From the NCBI GenBank assembly GCA_900708905.1, contig CAADRB010000023.1, positions 294,295 to 358,294 on the forward strand: a stretch of 64,000 nt of DNA. The letters are read 5' to 3'. The notes beneath the pieces were generated by a model. It was not told the origin of the DNA. It ran no database searches and was given only the letters and a program-made list of their open reading frames with translations. This document shows, piece after piece, positions 14,191-27,226 of the stretch. Positions within the stretch are counted from its first letter, which is position 1. Each line of letters opens with the position of its first letter. The DNA is from Hymenolepis diminuta (lineage: Eukaryota; Platyhelminthes; Cestoda; Cyclophyllidea; Hymenolepididae). The translations under genes were made by a program, and so were the position numbers.

Positions 14191-14249
14191 TCCCCATTTT
14201 TATTGCTGAAGGATGGAACAAAATAGAGAAAGTAGCTTAGCCTCTCTCA

Positions 14250-15450
14250 TTTGTGTGCTTGCTAAAAAATTAATTGTTTACCAAATGAACAATTTGAATC
14301 AACTTATTTGAATAAATGGAAAAAATAAAGATGACGTTTTAGTGCTATGACATTTGCAGTATCACTGGCTGACACTTTTCACCCTTTGCCGTGGCTTTCC
14401 TATTTTCACATAAATCTTTGTTCAACCAATGACTGAAAATAACTTTTATCCCGTTGGTTTTCTCCCTGTGTATGCTTTCCTAATTCTCCAAAGAGGGACT
14501 GCCTATTTTAGAAATCACGTTGTCTGTTGGGCATTGGTCGCTTCATGATTTACCACTTATAACTTAGCCTATTAATAGAAATGCGGTAAATAAGTAACGA
14601 AACACCACAGCATTCCATGCTGTGCTAACCCAATCGTCAGCTATGCATTCATGAAGGCAGAAATAGCGCGAATCTTTTTAACTTGCATAGATCGAATTAT
14701 CGTGAAATTTTTTTATCTCAACTGAATTTGTACACTTTCTGAAATAGCATATTAAAATCAGGCTTTCAGAGCAATAACACACTGTAAATTTTAAAGAGCC
14801 AATGTTCAATCTTGATAGAATATCTTCAAACAAATAGCATCTTGGAACTCGTCGAAATGACGAATCCGTTAACAACTTTTTATTCATATCAAACACCTTT
14901 TCAAAATTAATGGAACGTTTATCCCGTCCCCAACTACTAAGGTAATATGGATAAATGTACATCTTACTTACAAAATTGTATTATTTATGCGAAATGTCAC
15001 GATTCATTTTGATTATGTATAGGAAAATCTTGCGAAGTAAAAACGAAAACAATGAACACATGAATGTATTTGCATTGCAAAACATCAGCATGGAATCTGT
15101 TTCATAAAATAAGTAACTTAATTGAGTAATAAATAACCTAAATAAGTTATAAAGATGTTGCTAATTTATGACTGAATAAGACACAAATAAGGTACGGTAC
15201 TAAAAAATTGATGTTTTCTTAATGACATTTGACCTAAGAAAAAGCTTACTACATGTGGCTATATTTACAAAATTACTTTCTTGCTCGATTTAAAGGCGTA
15301 GCATTACCGAAATTTGGGCTTTGCTCATATTGCACATAACGGAAACAATTCCTCTTGAAAGTATCTAATGGATGGTCGAATAAATTTCCTTGATTATTCC
15401 CATACGTCAAAAGTCTTTTTCGTTCGATATTTGTTTTAAATAAAGCAGTT
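14250..15450. other. AT-rich spacer with one weak minus-strand frame
   Basis: A 94-codon minus-strand frame at 14678-14962 is open, but it has no recognisable motif and no supporting splice context. The remainder has nothing I can name. Confidence 0.35.
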
Positions 15451-15462
15451 TCGTATTGAAAG

Positions 15463-15600
15463 ATGAGTCCCTATGTGCTTCCTAAATTTCAACCTCTATC
15501 ATCACTAATCACTGAGAACTAACTTTCTATTAGCCTAAAAATTTGACCTCCAACTTTCTTCTATGTTTTAACCTCAATGGCAGGGAATATGATATCCGGA
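15463..15600 (+). repeat. Dispersed repeat family A, partial copy
   Basis: The stretch gatgagtccctatgtgcttc followed by ctaaatttcaacct and atcactaatcactgag matches the 5' parts of the copies at 20511 and 37995. Homology fades after about 15600. Confidence 0.4.
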
Positions 15601-15609
15601 CACATGGAT

Positions 15610-18600
15610 TCATGATAGTAAACACCTGGTTCGCGTTTTTAACTGTCTATTCACACAGTTGTAACTCTTACAATTTAATACAAAATTAAAGATAGATTCT
15701 CTCTGAGGTCTTCTGGTTCTATTGTATGTAATTTTTGGCATATTATAATCTCAAGTCATGCCCTTCCGAGTTTAGACAAACTAAAGTCAAGTCTAAGTAG
15801 ACAAAATTTTAACTTGAATCAAAGATGTTAATTTAAGCTTATATTAGGTTAAACACTTTCCAGTAATGAAAGTGAGAGTGGCAATATGGTCCTTTATTTA
15901 TAATTTTCAATTTGTATTTTCTTTTAGTATCAAACGAGATTTATCTGATTTGTACGATACATAACTACGAGACTTTGATCGATTTCAAATCCCCAAGAGT
16001 GAAAACCAGATCCAGTCGTTTTGACAGCAACTTAAATGAACTTTTCAAGTATTCTAAACGCAGAAAATGCGATGAAATCTTTATTATTAAAAAGCATTTC
16101 TTCACAGTTTTACCTGTTCTACCCTTCGGTGATACTGAAAATGTTACATTTATGTACCAATTATATTATTATCTGGAAATAAACTCATAAATGCTTGCTA
16201 ATTTTATGAAGTAGGCATAAAAAGGAAATGAAAAATAGTAAATTTTAGTAGCATAGTGTTCATTGTTTCAGTTTATTTAAATATAATGAAGATAAAAAGG
16301 AATCCTTATTTTGCAGCGACATTTTATAGGCCAGCGACAATGATTGTGAAGGTTGATCTAATTATAGCCACTACATGTGATTCCTGAATGTATTGCGTTA
16401 TCATAATTCCTTGCAAACCTCTGCAAATGCAACTCCAGACACTGCATATTCTTAAAATAAGCAAAGAAAAATGAATGTCAAACCGGTCACATTCCTCACG
16501 CTTGACGTGCATATTTAGTACAAATATATAACCATATGAAATTAAATAAACTTAAGCCTATTGAGCAATATAAAATGACATTTATAAATTAAGAGAAGTA
16601 ATTGAAACTGATTAACAGCGTATCCAATAAATAATAGAGGAGTGGGGACCGAAAAGAATTTGTAAGTAAAATCAAAATATCAATTGTCTTATTTTAATCG
16701 ATTTTTGGGTTGTACAATACTTACTCATAAGGTAGTTTGTGTTCCAAAATTCTAATTTTATAATTCGTCACCTTGACTAAAGCAAATTCCTTTCTCCAAT
16801 TTCTTGTGATTTCTAGGCTTTTTCATCGTGATGACCGATCATGTCACTCCAATCCACATTTCCTCCACGGTTTGAGAAGGCAAAGTGATCTAATATGGCA
16901 TTCAACAGCTTGCAGTCTTAACATAGGCGAGTTGAAGTTGCCAAAGTTCGAATAGGTAGTGATTTTATATAATTTCCAAATAGGTTGAATTAAAATTTGC
17001 AATCACTTTTGGAGAAAATATTCTGAACATTTAAACAATCAGTATCTCAGCACTAAAATACAAAAAAATCAATGTTTATTCCATCTTTTCTTACTTAAAT
17101 AGTTTTTCTGTTAAAAAATAAGAATCTTTTTTTCAAAGACCGATAGCTTTTATTAAACATGTCTAGACATTTAAAAAGGCCAACTCCTTCTTTTGTTCCC
17201 ATTTTATTCATTGGGTCTTAATTTATTTATTTGGAAAAAACTAAGGGCCTGATTTGTGCTAATTTTTCTCAAAATTTTACAATCAAGAAAATATTTAATC
17301 ACTCTGCTAGTGCACAATAATAAAAATTAACTGAGTAATTAATAATATTACCTATTGAATAATAAAACACAATTTTTATGTTAGTTAGTGCCTGAAAAGG
17401 GGATACAGCAAATAGGAGAGTAAGAAATAAAACAAGGATTCAAAGTAGAGTGTATTAATGAAAACAGGCTATCAAGAAGGTAATAAGTTAATCGATTTCT
17501 CATTAAATTAATAATACACACTGCGAAATTCAAATACTCCAAGAAATATTTTCCATGCTTTGATTCCTGGACTTCTAATTTAGTTCGTATTCGCAATGCT
17601 AAAAATATATTAGTCATCTTATGTTATTAAAATCTGATCGTTCACCCTCGGTTCATTTAATCGTACTGCGCAGCCATGACTTTATTATCATGACATTTTT
17701 ACTTTAATCAGTTTAGCCAATTTAATCAATTATTGATAATAATTCCCAAGCCTCAATAGGAAAACACATCCAACGTTTATCTTAGATTCAGGAGTGACAT
17801 CATTGAGCCTCCTTGGTGGGAACTTAATATCTGCCAACCCCCTTTATTATCCATTGTTTAATTCAAATTATTGATTGAAAATTCATTAACAAGGGTATAT
17901 GGCTAAACTATAATCAGTGAACTTTCTAGTTCTTCCTTTTAACAGAATACGTCCTTAAGTAATTTTGGAGATAAGTTATCTTTAAATGAGTCCTCTACAA
18001 CGGGATTTCGTTTTGTCATTGTACTTGTTTTAGCATTTGCTGATTGGATTCTTTTGCCTTCTTTTACAGTGTTAAATTAATAAAAATATTTTAAAAATGA
18101 TAATGACTAATTATCAGCAACAGAATTAAAAGTCAGTCTGAATAAATAAAGGATATGAAACAGCACACGTTATTTTTTGTCAGCTTAACATTCTGTCATA
18201 TAATCACTTAATTTTATTCCGTTCATGATTCCAACTGACAGTAATAGATATTAAAAAGTAATTTTTGGCATACTAAGTCAACAGTGGGGCAAATTTCTGT
18301 ATTAGTTCAGTGTCCTCAAATTTATTAAACTGTGTTTGTTTGAAACGCTAGTGATTATCAATTAATATTCAAAATCAAGGAGAGCTGTTCAGCTTTGTGA
18401 TTGAATCTCTCCCTTCGACAGAGGAATATATTGATATACATGTATTTCAAGTAAAATTTATAACTAATAAATATTAAACCATAATCTAAGTATATACTCC
18501 TTTCACCTTCAAAACTTATTTATGTATTTTCTCATTTTATAATTGTGCTTCTGGGATGTTCCAAATACCCTTATAAAAATGAATAGTTTACTAAACCGTA

Positions 18601-19240
18601 TATGTATATATATATGCTAAAAATCTTCCCTTCGGATACATGCAGACAAAGAGGAAATTGACAGGGCAACCATCCATCTTATTTTTTGTGTTGTCTTTGT
18701 ACAATTATTTATGAAGCCAGACCACTCCACTAATCTGATCTTTGGAAATACACACTAAAAAATCCAGAAAGAATGTCAAAATGCATGAATGGTAATCATA
18801 AAGTCACAAAGACCTCTCTCTTTAATATAAAAATTGTAAGTTACGCAACCTCCTTTCCAATGCGTATTATTGATGCGATCTTCAAATAAATGAACCTACT
18901 TTTGACTACTAATATTAAGTTGCATTTTGGGCAAAAGAAGGAAAAATCAGCAAATCTGAAATCTGAGGTCCTTCAAAAATATAAAATATGAAAATGCAGA
19001 CCACGACCAGTGTATTTTAAATCATTAGCTTAAGCGACATGTAAAAGAAACATGTTTATTTTACATACTATTGAAATTTTAATTTATTATTGGCATCAAA
19101 ATTTAACTCAAAGCACATCAATCCTGAATTTCTTCATAATTATTTTAATAAAGTTGGATAGGGTCACTGAAATCATTTAAGTAACATGCGTTTTCTTAAA
19201 TTTTGACCTTAGGTTGCCTTTCTTAATATCAGCTTTGTAT
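15610..19240. other. AT-rich spacer with weak frames only
   Basis: The longest frames (15912-16190 plus, 17381-17617 minus) have background-like composition and no motif. A short TA-rich run lies near 18600-18617. No gene is supported. Confidence 0.4.
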
Positions 19241-19247
19241 TATTAAA

Positions 19248-19631
19248 ATGATATATTATAGAATGCATACTCATTTGCTTTATGAGTATGTATTAACATT
19301 CTACCATATTCTGATATCTTTCAATCGAAAACAATATTTTGATTTTACAAGGTATGCCGTTAGACTAGAAGAACCTGGAAGAACATGGTCAGATCGCAGT
19401 GAGAACCAACTCTTAAAAAATGATTGTTTTAGTTATACCAATCCAACCAGATTCGAAGGCAGAAATAGTCGTGGTCAATGGATAAGAAGGGAAAATAATT
19501 CTTTGCAGGGTTTCGAAAGTCAAGACCGATGTCACATATTGTCATGTCACTTCCGCGTCATAAGCGAGATCAACCACGGTCATTTATCATATTCTACCGT
19601 GTCGGATGAGAAATGCACTAACGATCTATAA
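19248..19631 (+). CDS. Unassigned 127-codon ORF
   Basis: This is one of the longest unexplained plus-strand frames in the left half. The first 35 codons look like AT-rich background, but the rest is rich in Arg, Glu, Ser, Asn and Gln (for example RFEGRNSRGQWIRRENNS), which is less typical of random AT-rich sequence. An AG precedes gtatgccgttag at about 19350, so only the second half might be an exon. A second frame (19864-20061) begins just after an acceptor-like tactgtag. No domain is recognised and no homology claim is made. Confidence 0.25.
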   Translation: MIYYRMHTHLLYEYVLTFYHILISFNRKQYFDFTRYAVRLEEPGRTWSDRSENQLLKNDCFSYTNPTRFEGRNSRGQWIRRENNSLQGFESQDRCHILSCHFRVISEINHGHLSYSTVSDEKCTNDL

Positions 19632-19863
19632 TTGGTTTAGTCTTATTCGGCCAATTATAGCCTTATTGAAGGTGTAATGAAGCCCCTAGAGGTTAAAGAT
19701 ATTCTATCACTGACTCTGTCATTCCTATCTTGCGATGGATAATTTCGTACATTCAAAACGAGCACTAGCTTTGTCTTTACCGTTTGAATTTTTATATCTT
19801 ATATAGTTTACCATGCTGATTGCTCCTTGCTGGGTCAAGGTTTAAAAGTATGTTTTACTGTAG

Positions 19864-20061
19864 GTGAGACTGAAATATTCGTGTACTGGTTCGATTTATA
19901 ACCAGTTTTCAACCCATCAACACAAGACTAATGTTGATTTAGACCTAGGAAAAGAAGAGAACCGCTTTAAAACTGATCGCATTCTTAGTGAGCATCCGGA
20001 TGCAATTGCGGATATAATTGTGGCATGGCCGAATATGAGTGAATGGAATGGGAGAAGTTAA
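19864..20061 (+). CDS. Unassigned 65-codon ORF
   Basis: The frame follows an acceptor-like sequence (gttttactgtag) and encodes a hydrophilic stretch with KEENRFKTDRILSEHPDAIA and a stop at 20061. It could be a last exon partnered with the frame ending near 19631. I cannot identify a joining donor with confidence, and no domain is recognised. Confidence 0.2.
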   Translation: MRLKYSCTGSIYNQFSTHQHKTNVDLDLGKEENRFKTDRILSEHPDAIADIIVAWPNMSEWNGRS

Positions 20062-20510
20062 ATAGAAACACATAATAAATGCCTATTGGTATTATTCCTA
20101 AATTTATTTCAGGGGATAATGGTAGTTACTTTTGATAAGATATACATACACGAGGGAAAATTATTTTTGAAAGAGGTTGAATTCAAATTTAAAATCCAGA
20201 ATCTTGGGCTAATTTCAGTGAGTACTGTTTGAAATACACATCTGGTTTTGTTGATTCAGAAGAAGGATCTCAGGCTCTTATACTTTATATCAACAGAAAT
20301 GTGAGCTACCATATCTTTAACTGTTTGCTTATTCTATATTAATTCCTTGAAATTTATACATACGTTCATTTTCACATTTTGTTGTAGTATAATTTCAACT
20401 CGTTAGAGAAATATACATATATTTTATTATTTCTTATAGTAGCAACAGACATTGGAAATATGCACGTATTTGCAAAAATTGTTGAGTTTAGTTGAGTTAG
20501 GAACCTGGAG

Positions 20511-20960
20511 GATGAATCCCTATGCGTTTCCTAAATTTTAACCTATTTCATCAGCGACCACTGAAATATAATTATCTCGATCTCATACTGTTGCTTGAAC
20601 TGTTTGACTACTGTGACCTTAAGTACCCTATGGATGGCCATCGTGTGTCCTCAAGTGGTTTGTTTTAATTATCGGAATAAGCTAATTAAATGGCACTTGA
20701 ATGGACGTCGCAAGGGTTCAGCTTCTCTGCGGCGATGTCTGCACTTATTCAATCTATATAAAGCCTTTTTATACATACACAAAAATACACTATTAATGCA
20801 CACAAATGCCTGTCAATTTCCGGCTCCTACGCTTCCGCTTGCTTTCCTCTCTCCCTCGTTTCACCTCTCTCTTACTCGCTTGAATCTTCACTGTGGTTTG
20901 ACCAATACATTTGGTCTAACAATTCTTGGTGTTCTGCTGTAAAACTGTGGTTTATCCTTA
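20511..20960 (+). repeat. Dispersed repeat family A, copy with pyrimidine-rich 3' part
   Basis: The 5' part (gatgaatccctatgcgtttc, then accactgaaatataattatc and ctactgtgacct) and 3' part (tctctcttactcgcttgaat, then caatacatttggtc and ttctgctgt) align in order with 37995-38500. The 3' part also matches the reverse strand of 54003-54300. Open frames inside it are shadows of the repeat. No transposase or reverse transcriptase is visible, so it is probably non-autonomous. Confidence 0.5.
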
Positions 20961-20969
20961 CAATTTATA

Positions 20970-21360
20970 ATTGGTTACAAACTATACCTCTATTAAAACC
21001 CATTCGTGAACCAAAATTCATGAATTTTTGAGAAATCTCGATACTGAAAGATTGAAGATCGAAGAGTATTTGAAAATTCTGCTTCCGATTCTAGACTATT
21101 GGCAAAATAGATTATCAATTTTCCATCTATTGATAGTACTAGATATGATTCTGCTAGTTGATATGCATTTATCTTTTGCAAATTTAGCATATTCATTTAA
21201 TTAATTGTAATTACAAATCCGGGATTTAAAACTGACGTAACGTAGCATATATTAAAGGTCAGTTTAGGTCTCTTCTTTTACTGTAAAACTTTTGTTTAGA
21301 TTTATAATTTAAAAATGATTTTTATTGGCAGACTATGAGAGATTGGGAATCGGGTTATTA
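20970..21360. other. Spacer, nothing recognised
   Basis: A 67-codon minus-strand frame (20993-21196) is open but has background composition and no motif. Confidence 0.35.
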
Positions 21361-21469
21361 TGAATCTTTATTTTCTTTTATTGCGTCTCCTTTGGGAATA
21401 GGTTATCTTCAAGGAAATGATAATTGTTATTTTTAAATATATCTGGTTATTAATAATGAGGAATAGCAT

Positions 21470-21634
21470 ACTCTTTGGAGAAACGTCTGCAAATTTATGA
21501 CAGAGAGATTCCCTTTCCACGAACACTCGCATAAAGGCAGCAGTCAGAGCTGACCTGTTTCGACTGAATTCCCTTAAGCCGGGATTTGCACTGCGAGGAA
21601 CAGGAAATGACGCTGTTGATCCATGGTGACCCAT
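21470..21634 (-). CDS. Possible exon-like segment, higher GC
   Basis: A minus-strand frame starting at 21634 is open to 21368. Its first 55 codons come from a patch clearly richer in G+C than the flanks and encode a mixed, protein-like stretch (REFSRNRSALTAAFMRVFVE). The following codons are AT-rich background. A short exon or a decayed insertion is possible. No family is recognised. Confidence 0.25.
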
Positions 21635-22071
21635 GTATTAAATGGAAACATCGACAAGTAAATTGCAATTTAAATTAATAATTTTATTAGTGGTATTCTA
21701 ATATTATGCAAAGAAAAAAACATTTTATTAAGTAATTAGATTTTGTTCAAACGTAATGACAATCGGAATCTTCAGAAAGAACGTTGTGCGGCGGTCTTTT
21801 AAAATGATTGTTTATACTTATTCAACGACTCTCCTACTAATATTCCTCTAATTTCATTCTCATAATTCTTTTATCAGTATATTAAGTCATCATTTTAAAT
21901 TACATTTATTTTACAATTATTAAAAGAAAATTATCTGTTTAAGTTAATGCCCAGGTAAAGAAGGAGAGATTTTCAGAAATTTCATTATCAAATACATTGA
22001 AAAGTGAAATAGTTTTCAAATTCAACAAATTAAGAGGCGGTAAAAAGGAAATGAAGCTCCTTTTATTGTTT

Positions 22072-22275
22072 TTATTTCTTTAACGCTTTTTCATTTTTTA
22101 GTTTGTTATTTGGTCCGCGAATTTCAGAAAAAATTACTTTTTGATTTACAGTTAGCTCATTAATTCCTTTCTTAGTAACTAAATATCCCGCTGATGGGTA
22201 TCTTAGATCAAATTTAGGACAATAAAAAGTAAAATTAAAATTATTTCCGAGATATTTGAAAAAGATTAAAAACAA
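22072..22275 (-). CDS. Unassigned 67-codon frame with basic C-terminus
   Basis: The frame encodes a stretch with YPSAGYLVTKKGINELTVNQ and a lysine-rich end. It has an acceptor-like AG within it (tgatctaag), so part may be a last exon. It lies about 300 bp downstream, on the same strand, of the frame at 22571-22822. No joining pair was settled and no domain is recognised. Confidence 0.2.
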   Translation of the reverse strand: MFLIFFKYLGNNFNFTFYCPKFDLRYPSAGYLVTKKGINELTVNQKVIFSEIRGPNNKLKNEKALKK

Positions 22276-22570
22276 TCAAAAACATTCGAATTTTTACCAG
22301 CAGTTTCTGATTCTTTTTAGATTTTATATAAAATTTTCATTTAATTTCACTTTTCCATTTGCGACATTCTTCTTATTTATAATTTATTTGTTTTATATTC
22401 TTTTCGCAGCTTTTTTCAGTGCCGAAAAATAATGGTTTTCTGAATAAATTCAATTTATCGAAAACAAAACTGGTAACAGGTAATTTCTCGGCCAATTTAG
22501 TAAGGAACCAAAATTTACACCTAATTTACAGCAAGATTGTGATCATTAGAAAACAAATTTTTACAAAAAT

Positions 22571-22822
22571 TTAATTAATTAATCCTAAAATCTGTTGTAG
22601 ATGTGGTGATGCGGATGAAGATGACTCAGAAAAAGTTTTTGGTCTTCCGAATTCCTCTGACACTGCAAGTTCACATTTACGTTTTCGGGTTTTACCGATT
22701 TGAACATTTAATCTTGGTCTGACACGTTGAAGAGATTTTTCAAAATAAATCAATCTATATACACTTGAAGTGTTACTTTGTATAGTCAATAAATGATGAT
22801 ATAATGGAAATATTAATTTCAA
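22571..22822 (-). CDS. Unassigned 83-codon frame, basic and serine-rich
   Basis: The second half of this minus-strand frame is protein-like: RVRPRLNVQIGKTRKRKCEL followed by a serine run (ESSSSASP) and a stop at 22571. The basic cluster would suit a nuclear protein or a decayed ORF. No start or splice structure is defined, and function is unknown. Confidence 0.25.
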   Translation of the reverse strand: MKLIFPLYHHLLTIQSNTSSVYRLIYFEKSLQRVRPRLNVQIGKTRKRKCELAVSEEFGRPKTFSESSSSASPHLQQILGLIN

Positions 22823-22829
22823 AACAAAG

Positions 22830-25800
22830 TTAAATAATTCGGAAATACAATACTTCGCCCTTCTTCAAAGGCAATAGAAGATCATCCTTTTCACTATTTA
22901 ATCTCAAGGGTGGCAGTTAATTCGCATCCCATTTGTAACTAAAATGCATATAGTACAGTGATTGCTTGTACCAAGAGTGAGACTATATATTTCTATTAAT
23001 TTCTATCTAAACACCTCTTATCCCGGAATCTAAATCTGTTTAACTTATCTCTTTACATCTCCGAGGTTAAAGATGTGGAGACAAGCGTTTATAATATCAA
23101 ATCAATTCGCTTCTCGTCGACAAGTAAGAAATATCTGGAAAACTTAATGGCTTTCCTTTCACATTCTCAAAAGTTCGGTTACTAAGACCAAAAAATAAAC
23201 TGCAGTCCTACGCAATAGGGATTAACTCACTTGTTACAGTTTAATGAAAGTAGGGAGAGCTAACTTCATTATTCAAATTTAAAGGTTTATTCATTAAGAT
23301 ATTTATTTTAGTAATTTGTTCTGCTAAATTAATTAAAAGATACTGGGAATGCAAACAAGTAGGGTTTTCATATTTGTGTTTGGTCTTATTTTATTAAGTC
23401 CGCTTGACCAAAAGTTCATATCCAAGGTTTAATTTGGGTAGTAATTGGTGTATAATAATTACTGAGGGGAGATTGAGGCAAACTGGGGAATTCATTCTGG
23501 CAAGCAAGATTTCTATATAATTCCAGTTGTGAATAGTATTAGTCTGTTCTCAGAAAAGTCGCAAATGGATATTATTAAAACCATTTTTTGGAGCTTAGCT
23601 TTAATATCAACAAGCGGCAAACTGATATAAATATTAATTTTCAAGAGCAAATATTTATCCAATTCAGATTCATTGGATCGTAAAAGGCCCTTGAGAATAC
23701 CTACAAGATGTGATTCACTAATCGCCCGGAAGATCCAAAACTCCGCGGTTTTGAGTCATGCTCCCCAGCCTTATAGGCAGTGTTTTGATTTCCTATTTGT
23801 TTCTGTTTATAGTTAGGACGGTTTTATAATTATAAAATTTTACTGTGGTGTATCTAATAAATCGGTAAATGATTTATCTGAAATATGTTCAGCAGAAAAT
23901 TCAATCATAGTGCAAAAATTTTACGTTTTTATTGGAAGAGTTTAAATGAAGAATTTCAAGGCGAATGCAAAGGAGTAAGTTTTCAGTTTAGGTTTTAAGC
24001 TGTTTATGAGTTTTTCTAACAACTATAATGCTGACGTAAATGTCATAGATTAATGAGAAAAGGAAAAAAAGATATTTCGGCGCAACCTTTATTAAAGACC
24101 AATAGATGGAGATAGGCGTAAGTTCAACGATGACGTGTAAACCTGAAGCGAATAATCTGCTACATGGTGAGTAGAGTTGATGAGAAAGCGCCTCCTTAAA
24201 CTGCTCATTTCAGTAAAGGAACATTATATTTCAATTAGAAATGGGAAGATATAACATTATTTAATAAATTAATCAAATAGAGACTAGTAGCAATGTCATA
24301 AACCAATTAAATTTTTAACCAATAAATTAAAACAATTGGGAGTGACGATATAATAATTTACGATTTATTATTTTTAAATTTATCTCTACACAAGGTTTTA
24401 TCAATAGTAAGGAGTAAGTTATTAATTAACTATATATTTTCTGATGATTATAATAAAGTAATGTTTCTGATTAAAGAGTAACTTTTTAGACTTTTAAAAC
24501 TCATCATTGGGTAGAAAGGTAGTATCAAGGAACATTCCCAGTGAGTAATTTAAATTCTATTAGCTTTCTTATTCTACCGAATTAACTAGCACAACCGGCC
24601 ATTCCGCTCACTGCATATGCACCTCTGAGTTCGCAAACTGAAATTTTTACTCCAACGTCACCGTTTGAATCACTCTTAAACTGTGTTAACTTAGTAAAAT
24701 AAATTGCATTAAATACAATAAAGTATGGTACGATTTCGATATTTTCAATGCTAACTTTCGTTTTGACAAACTTCGGTATTTTAACAAGCACAAAGAGTAT
24801 TTTGTTGTGCGTTTGCAAATTTCGGTTTCCTAACTACCTTTACTTTTGGTAAAGGGCCACCTATTAACTCACGAGTTTTTTCACGATTCCTCACTTCCCG
24901 CTAATCAAATAGATGCATTTGAGAGGAAAAAATTTTTATATTTTAATATTTATTTGAATTGCGAGATTACATTCATAGATGCTAAAAAGCTGCTGATATA
25001 GATTCGAAGGCCTGTGAAAAGGTGGTCACATTTAATTAAAGCAATGTTCATTAAATCTGTTTGGGTACTGAACATGTTAGCAGAAATGATAATTATTTTC
25101 CCCCGCTCCCAATATTCCTTCTATGAATAAGAAGGTAATTTCTTTCTTTATTTCCCCACCGATAAAAGACACTTGACAATTACTCTTATTTGTTTAAGCC
25201 GATACCGATGGAGAGTGAGTTTTCGTTAAGACACTCGTGTTGACTATATCGTGTCTTGTGATCTGGCGTGGGTTATTAGCTTCTGTGTTAAGTTGCTATA
25301 TTACCGAGTATTCTAGATTTTTGGCTCTGCTAGATTACTGCATGAACTCCCAGTTGGTTACGTTATAGCAGAACGCAAATATTATAAAAAACCAGACAGA
25401 ATTAGTTCAATCTGCTATGAAATGTTCATATTACGCTTGATAGTTAATTACTGAGAAATATTAGCCAAAATGATGTTTTAAGTTTTAGGAATTTTTTCGA
25501 CGATTAATATTACTGTAATGACACTTCTTGCTTAATGGAAACACAAAAAATGTATTAATAATTGGAAATATTTTGAATTTCTCTTATTTCAAGTCGAATT
25601 TCTGTGGACGTTGTAGCATGCTGTGAATTTTATATACGCCGGATTGGAGTTTCACTCATTAAAATAAAATTCGCATCTCGACAATATATAATTCTTTTAT
25701 TATTTTTGTTAATTATTCCGTAGATTTTATCGTGTGAATAGGCTTAAAGTTAGCAAAAACCAGCTAAACTACTTGAAGAACATTAGAGAGAATCATGAAG

Positions 25801-25890
25801 GGTGAATATATGGTCATTAACAGAACGCGGAGAGGAAATGTTTAGTCTAATAACGCATTAATTCGTCACTGGCGTCTGAAGAACTTGACG
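22830..25890. other. AT-rich spacer with weak frames
   Basis: The only frame above 70 codons (24582-24818, minus) has no motif. I see no repeat match and no splice-site chain. Confidence 0.4.
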
Positions 25891-25894
25891 AGGT

Positions 25895-26185
25895 ATGACA
25901 ATAGTATGCCAAATGATGGCGGTACTAATAACTGGCAAGCTGGGGATACATATTTCTAATTTTACCACTTTTAATTATCAACATAGAAATGCCCGTCCGA
26001 GAATACTATTTCGATATATTCCATTTTATTGTTTACTGTTACTCACAATTTGGGTCGAAAACATTATTTTTCCTGCAGTTGTAAATGTTGCCTTGAAAAA
26101 ATTTTGCGCTATTTTAATAATTTACTTAATTACAACTTCATATAATTTCTTCATGCATGTTAAACATAGAAAGCATGAAATGTAA
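25895..26185 (+). other. Hydrophobic 96-codon frame, probably chance
   Basis: The translation is dominated by Ile, Leu, Phe, Tyr and Asn, as expected from AT-rich DNA, and could look like two membrane segments for that reason alone. No motif is seen. The same holds for the 76-codon frame at 26631-26861. Confidence 0.12.
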
Positions 26186-27226
26186 CAATGACCGAGGGAA
26201 GGGAAATTTAACTCTGAAAGGCTTTGATCTTAAAAGTAATTAAATACATACAGTTTGAAACGCAATCAATACTTCATCGCCTTAAAGACCTTAATGCAAT
26301 ATTTGAGTTATTTTACTTCTCGAACTAAGTTTTCTCCATGACCACCTTAAAATTTCCCCAGTAGATGGGTTTGGATAACAGAGAATTGCATTCGTTCTTT
26401 TTCACAAAACATTTTAAATTTTTACGATTTCAGAAGAAGGCATCCGCTCGGAGTTGATCATGGTTATTGCCCCACGCTCCACTTTAGAGAAACCGAGTTG
26501 CTTACTGGCACTAGATAGCTGGACAAATTTTTGTCTCAATATTTAAAATACTTTCAGACAATTGCAAATGAATAAAAATTCAGATTAGCCTATCCTTTTA
26601 CCACTCTGAGCAGAGTCTAAAATAACCCCTTTGAATTTAACGATTGTAAATGAATATTTTTCCAATTCTGATAGGTACCGGTATATGAAGGTACGCGTTT
26701 TTGATCTATCTGACCATTTTATAACTATTGATTTCGATGATATTTTACAAAATATCACTTTAATTGAAAGAAGTTACATCGGACTACGTTCTAAAAAGAA
26801 AATTAATCACAATTTATCTGATTTTAGCCCATGTAGCATCAAATTAATGTGCTTTAAATAATGGTTAGTGTTCAGTAATAGTGCTTAGCATTCACTAAAA
26901 ATATTTACTAAGCATAAATACGGAAACACAGTATTAATTGAACGTTTATGCACTTTTAAAACATTCTTTTTTTCGTAAACAACCTATATTTTAATATGAA
27001 CATCATTAAAATTGTAATTTATTTTTCAGGAATACTACTAAACCCTGTAGGTAGTTTATAGGGAGTAAGCCTACTTTTTTCTGCATTCGGGTTGTTTGAC
27101 AATATTCTCGTTGAAATTCTGCAGTTGTTGTTTCTATTAAACTCATATAAATTACAGTTCCGCTATTAATACAGTGTAGTATGTTATTATTTCAATTTCT
27201 TTTCTTATTGTGGTAGATTTCAGAGC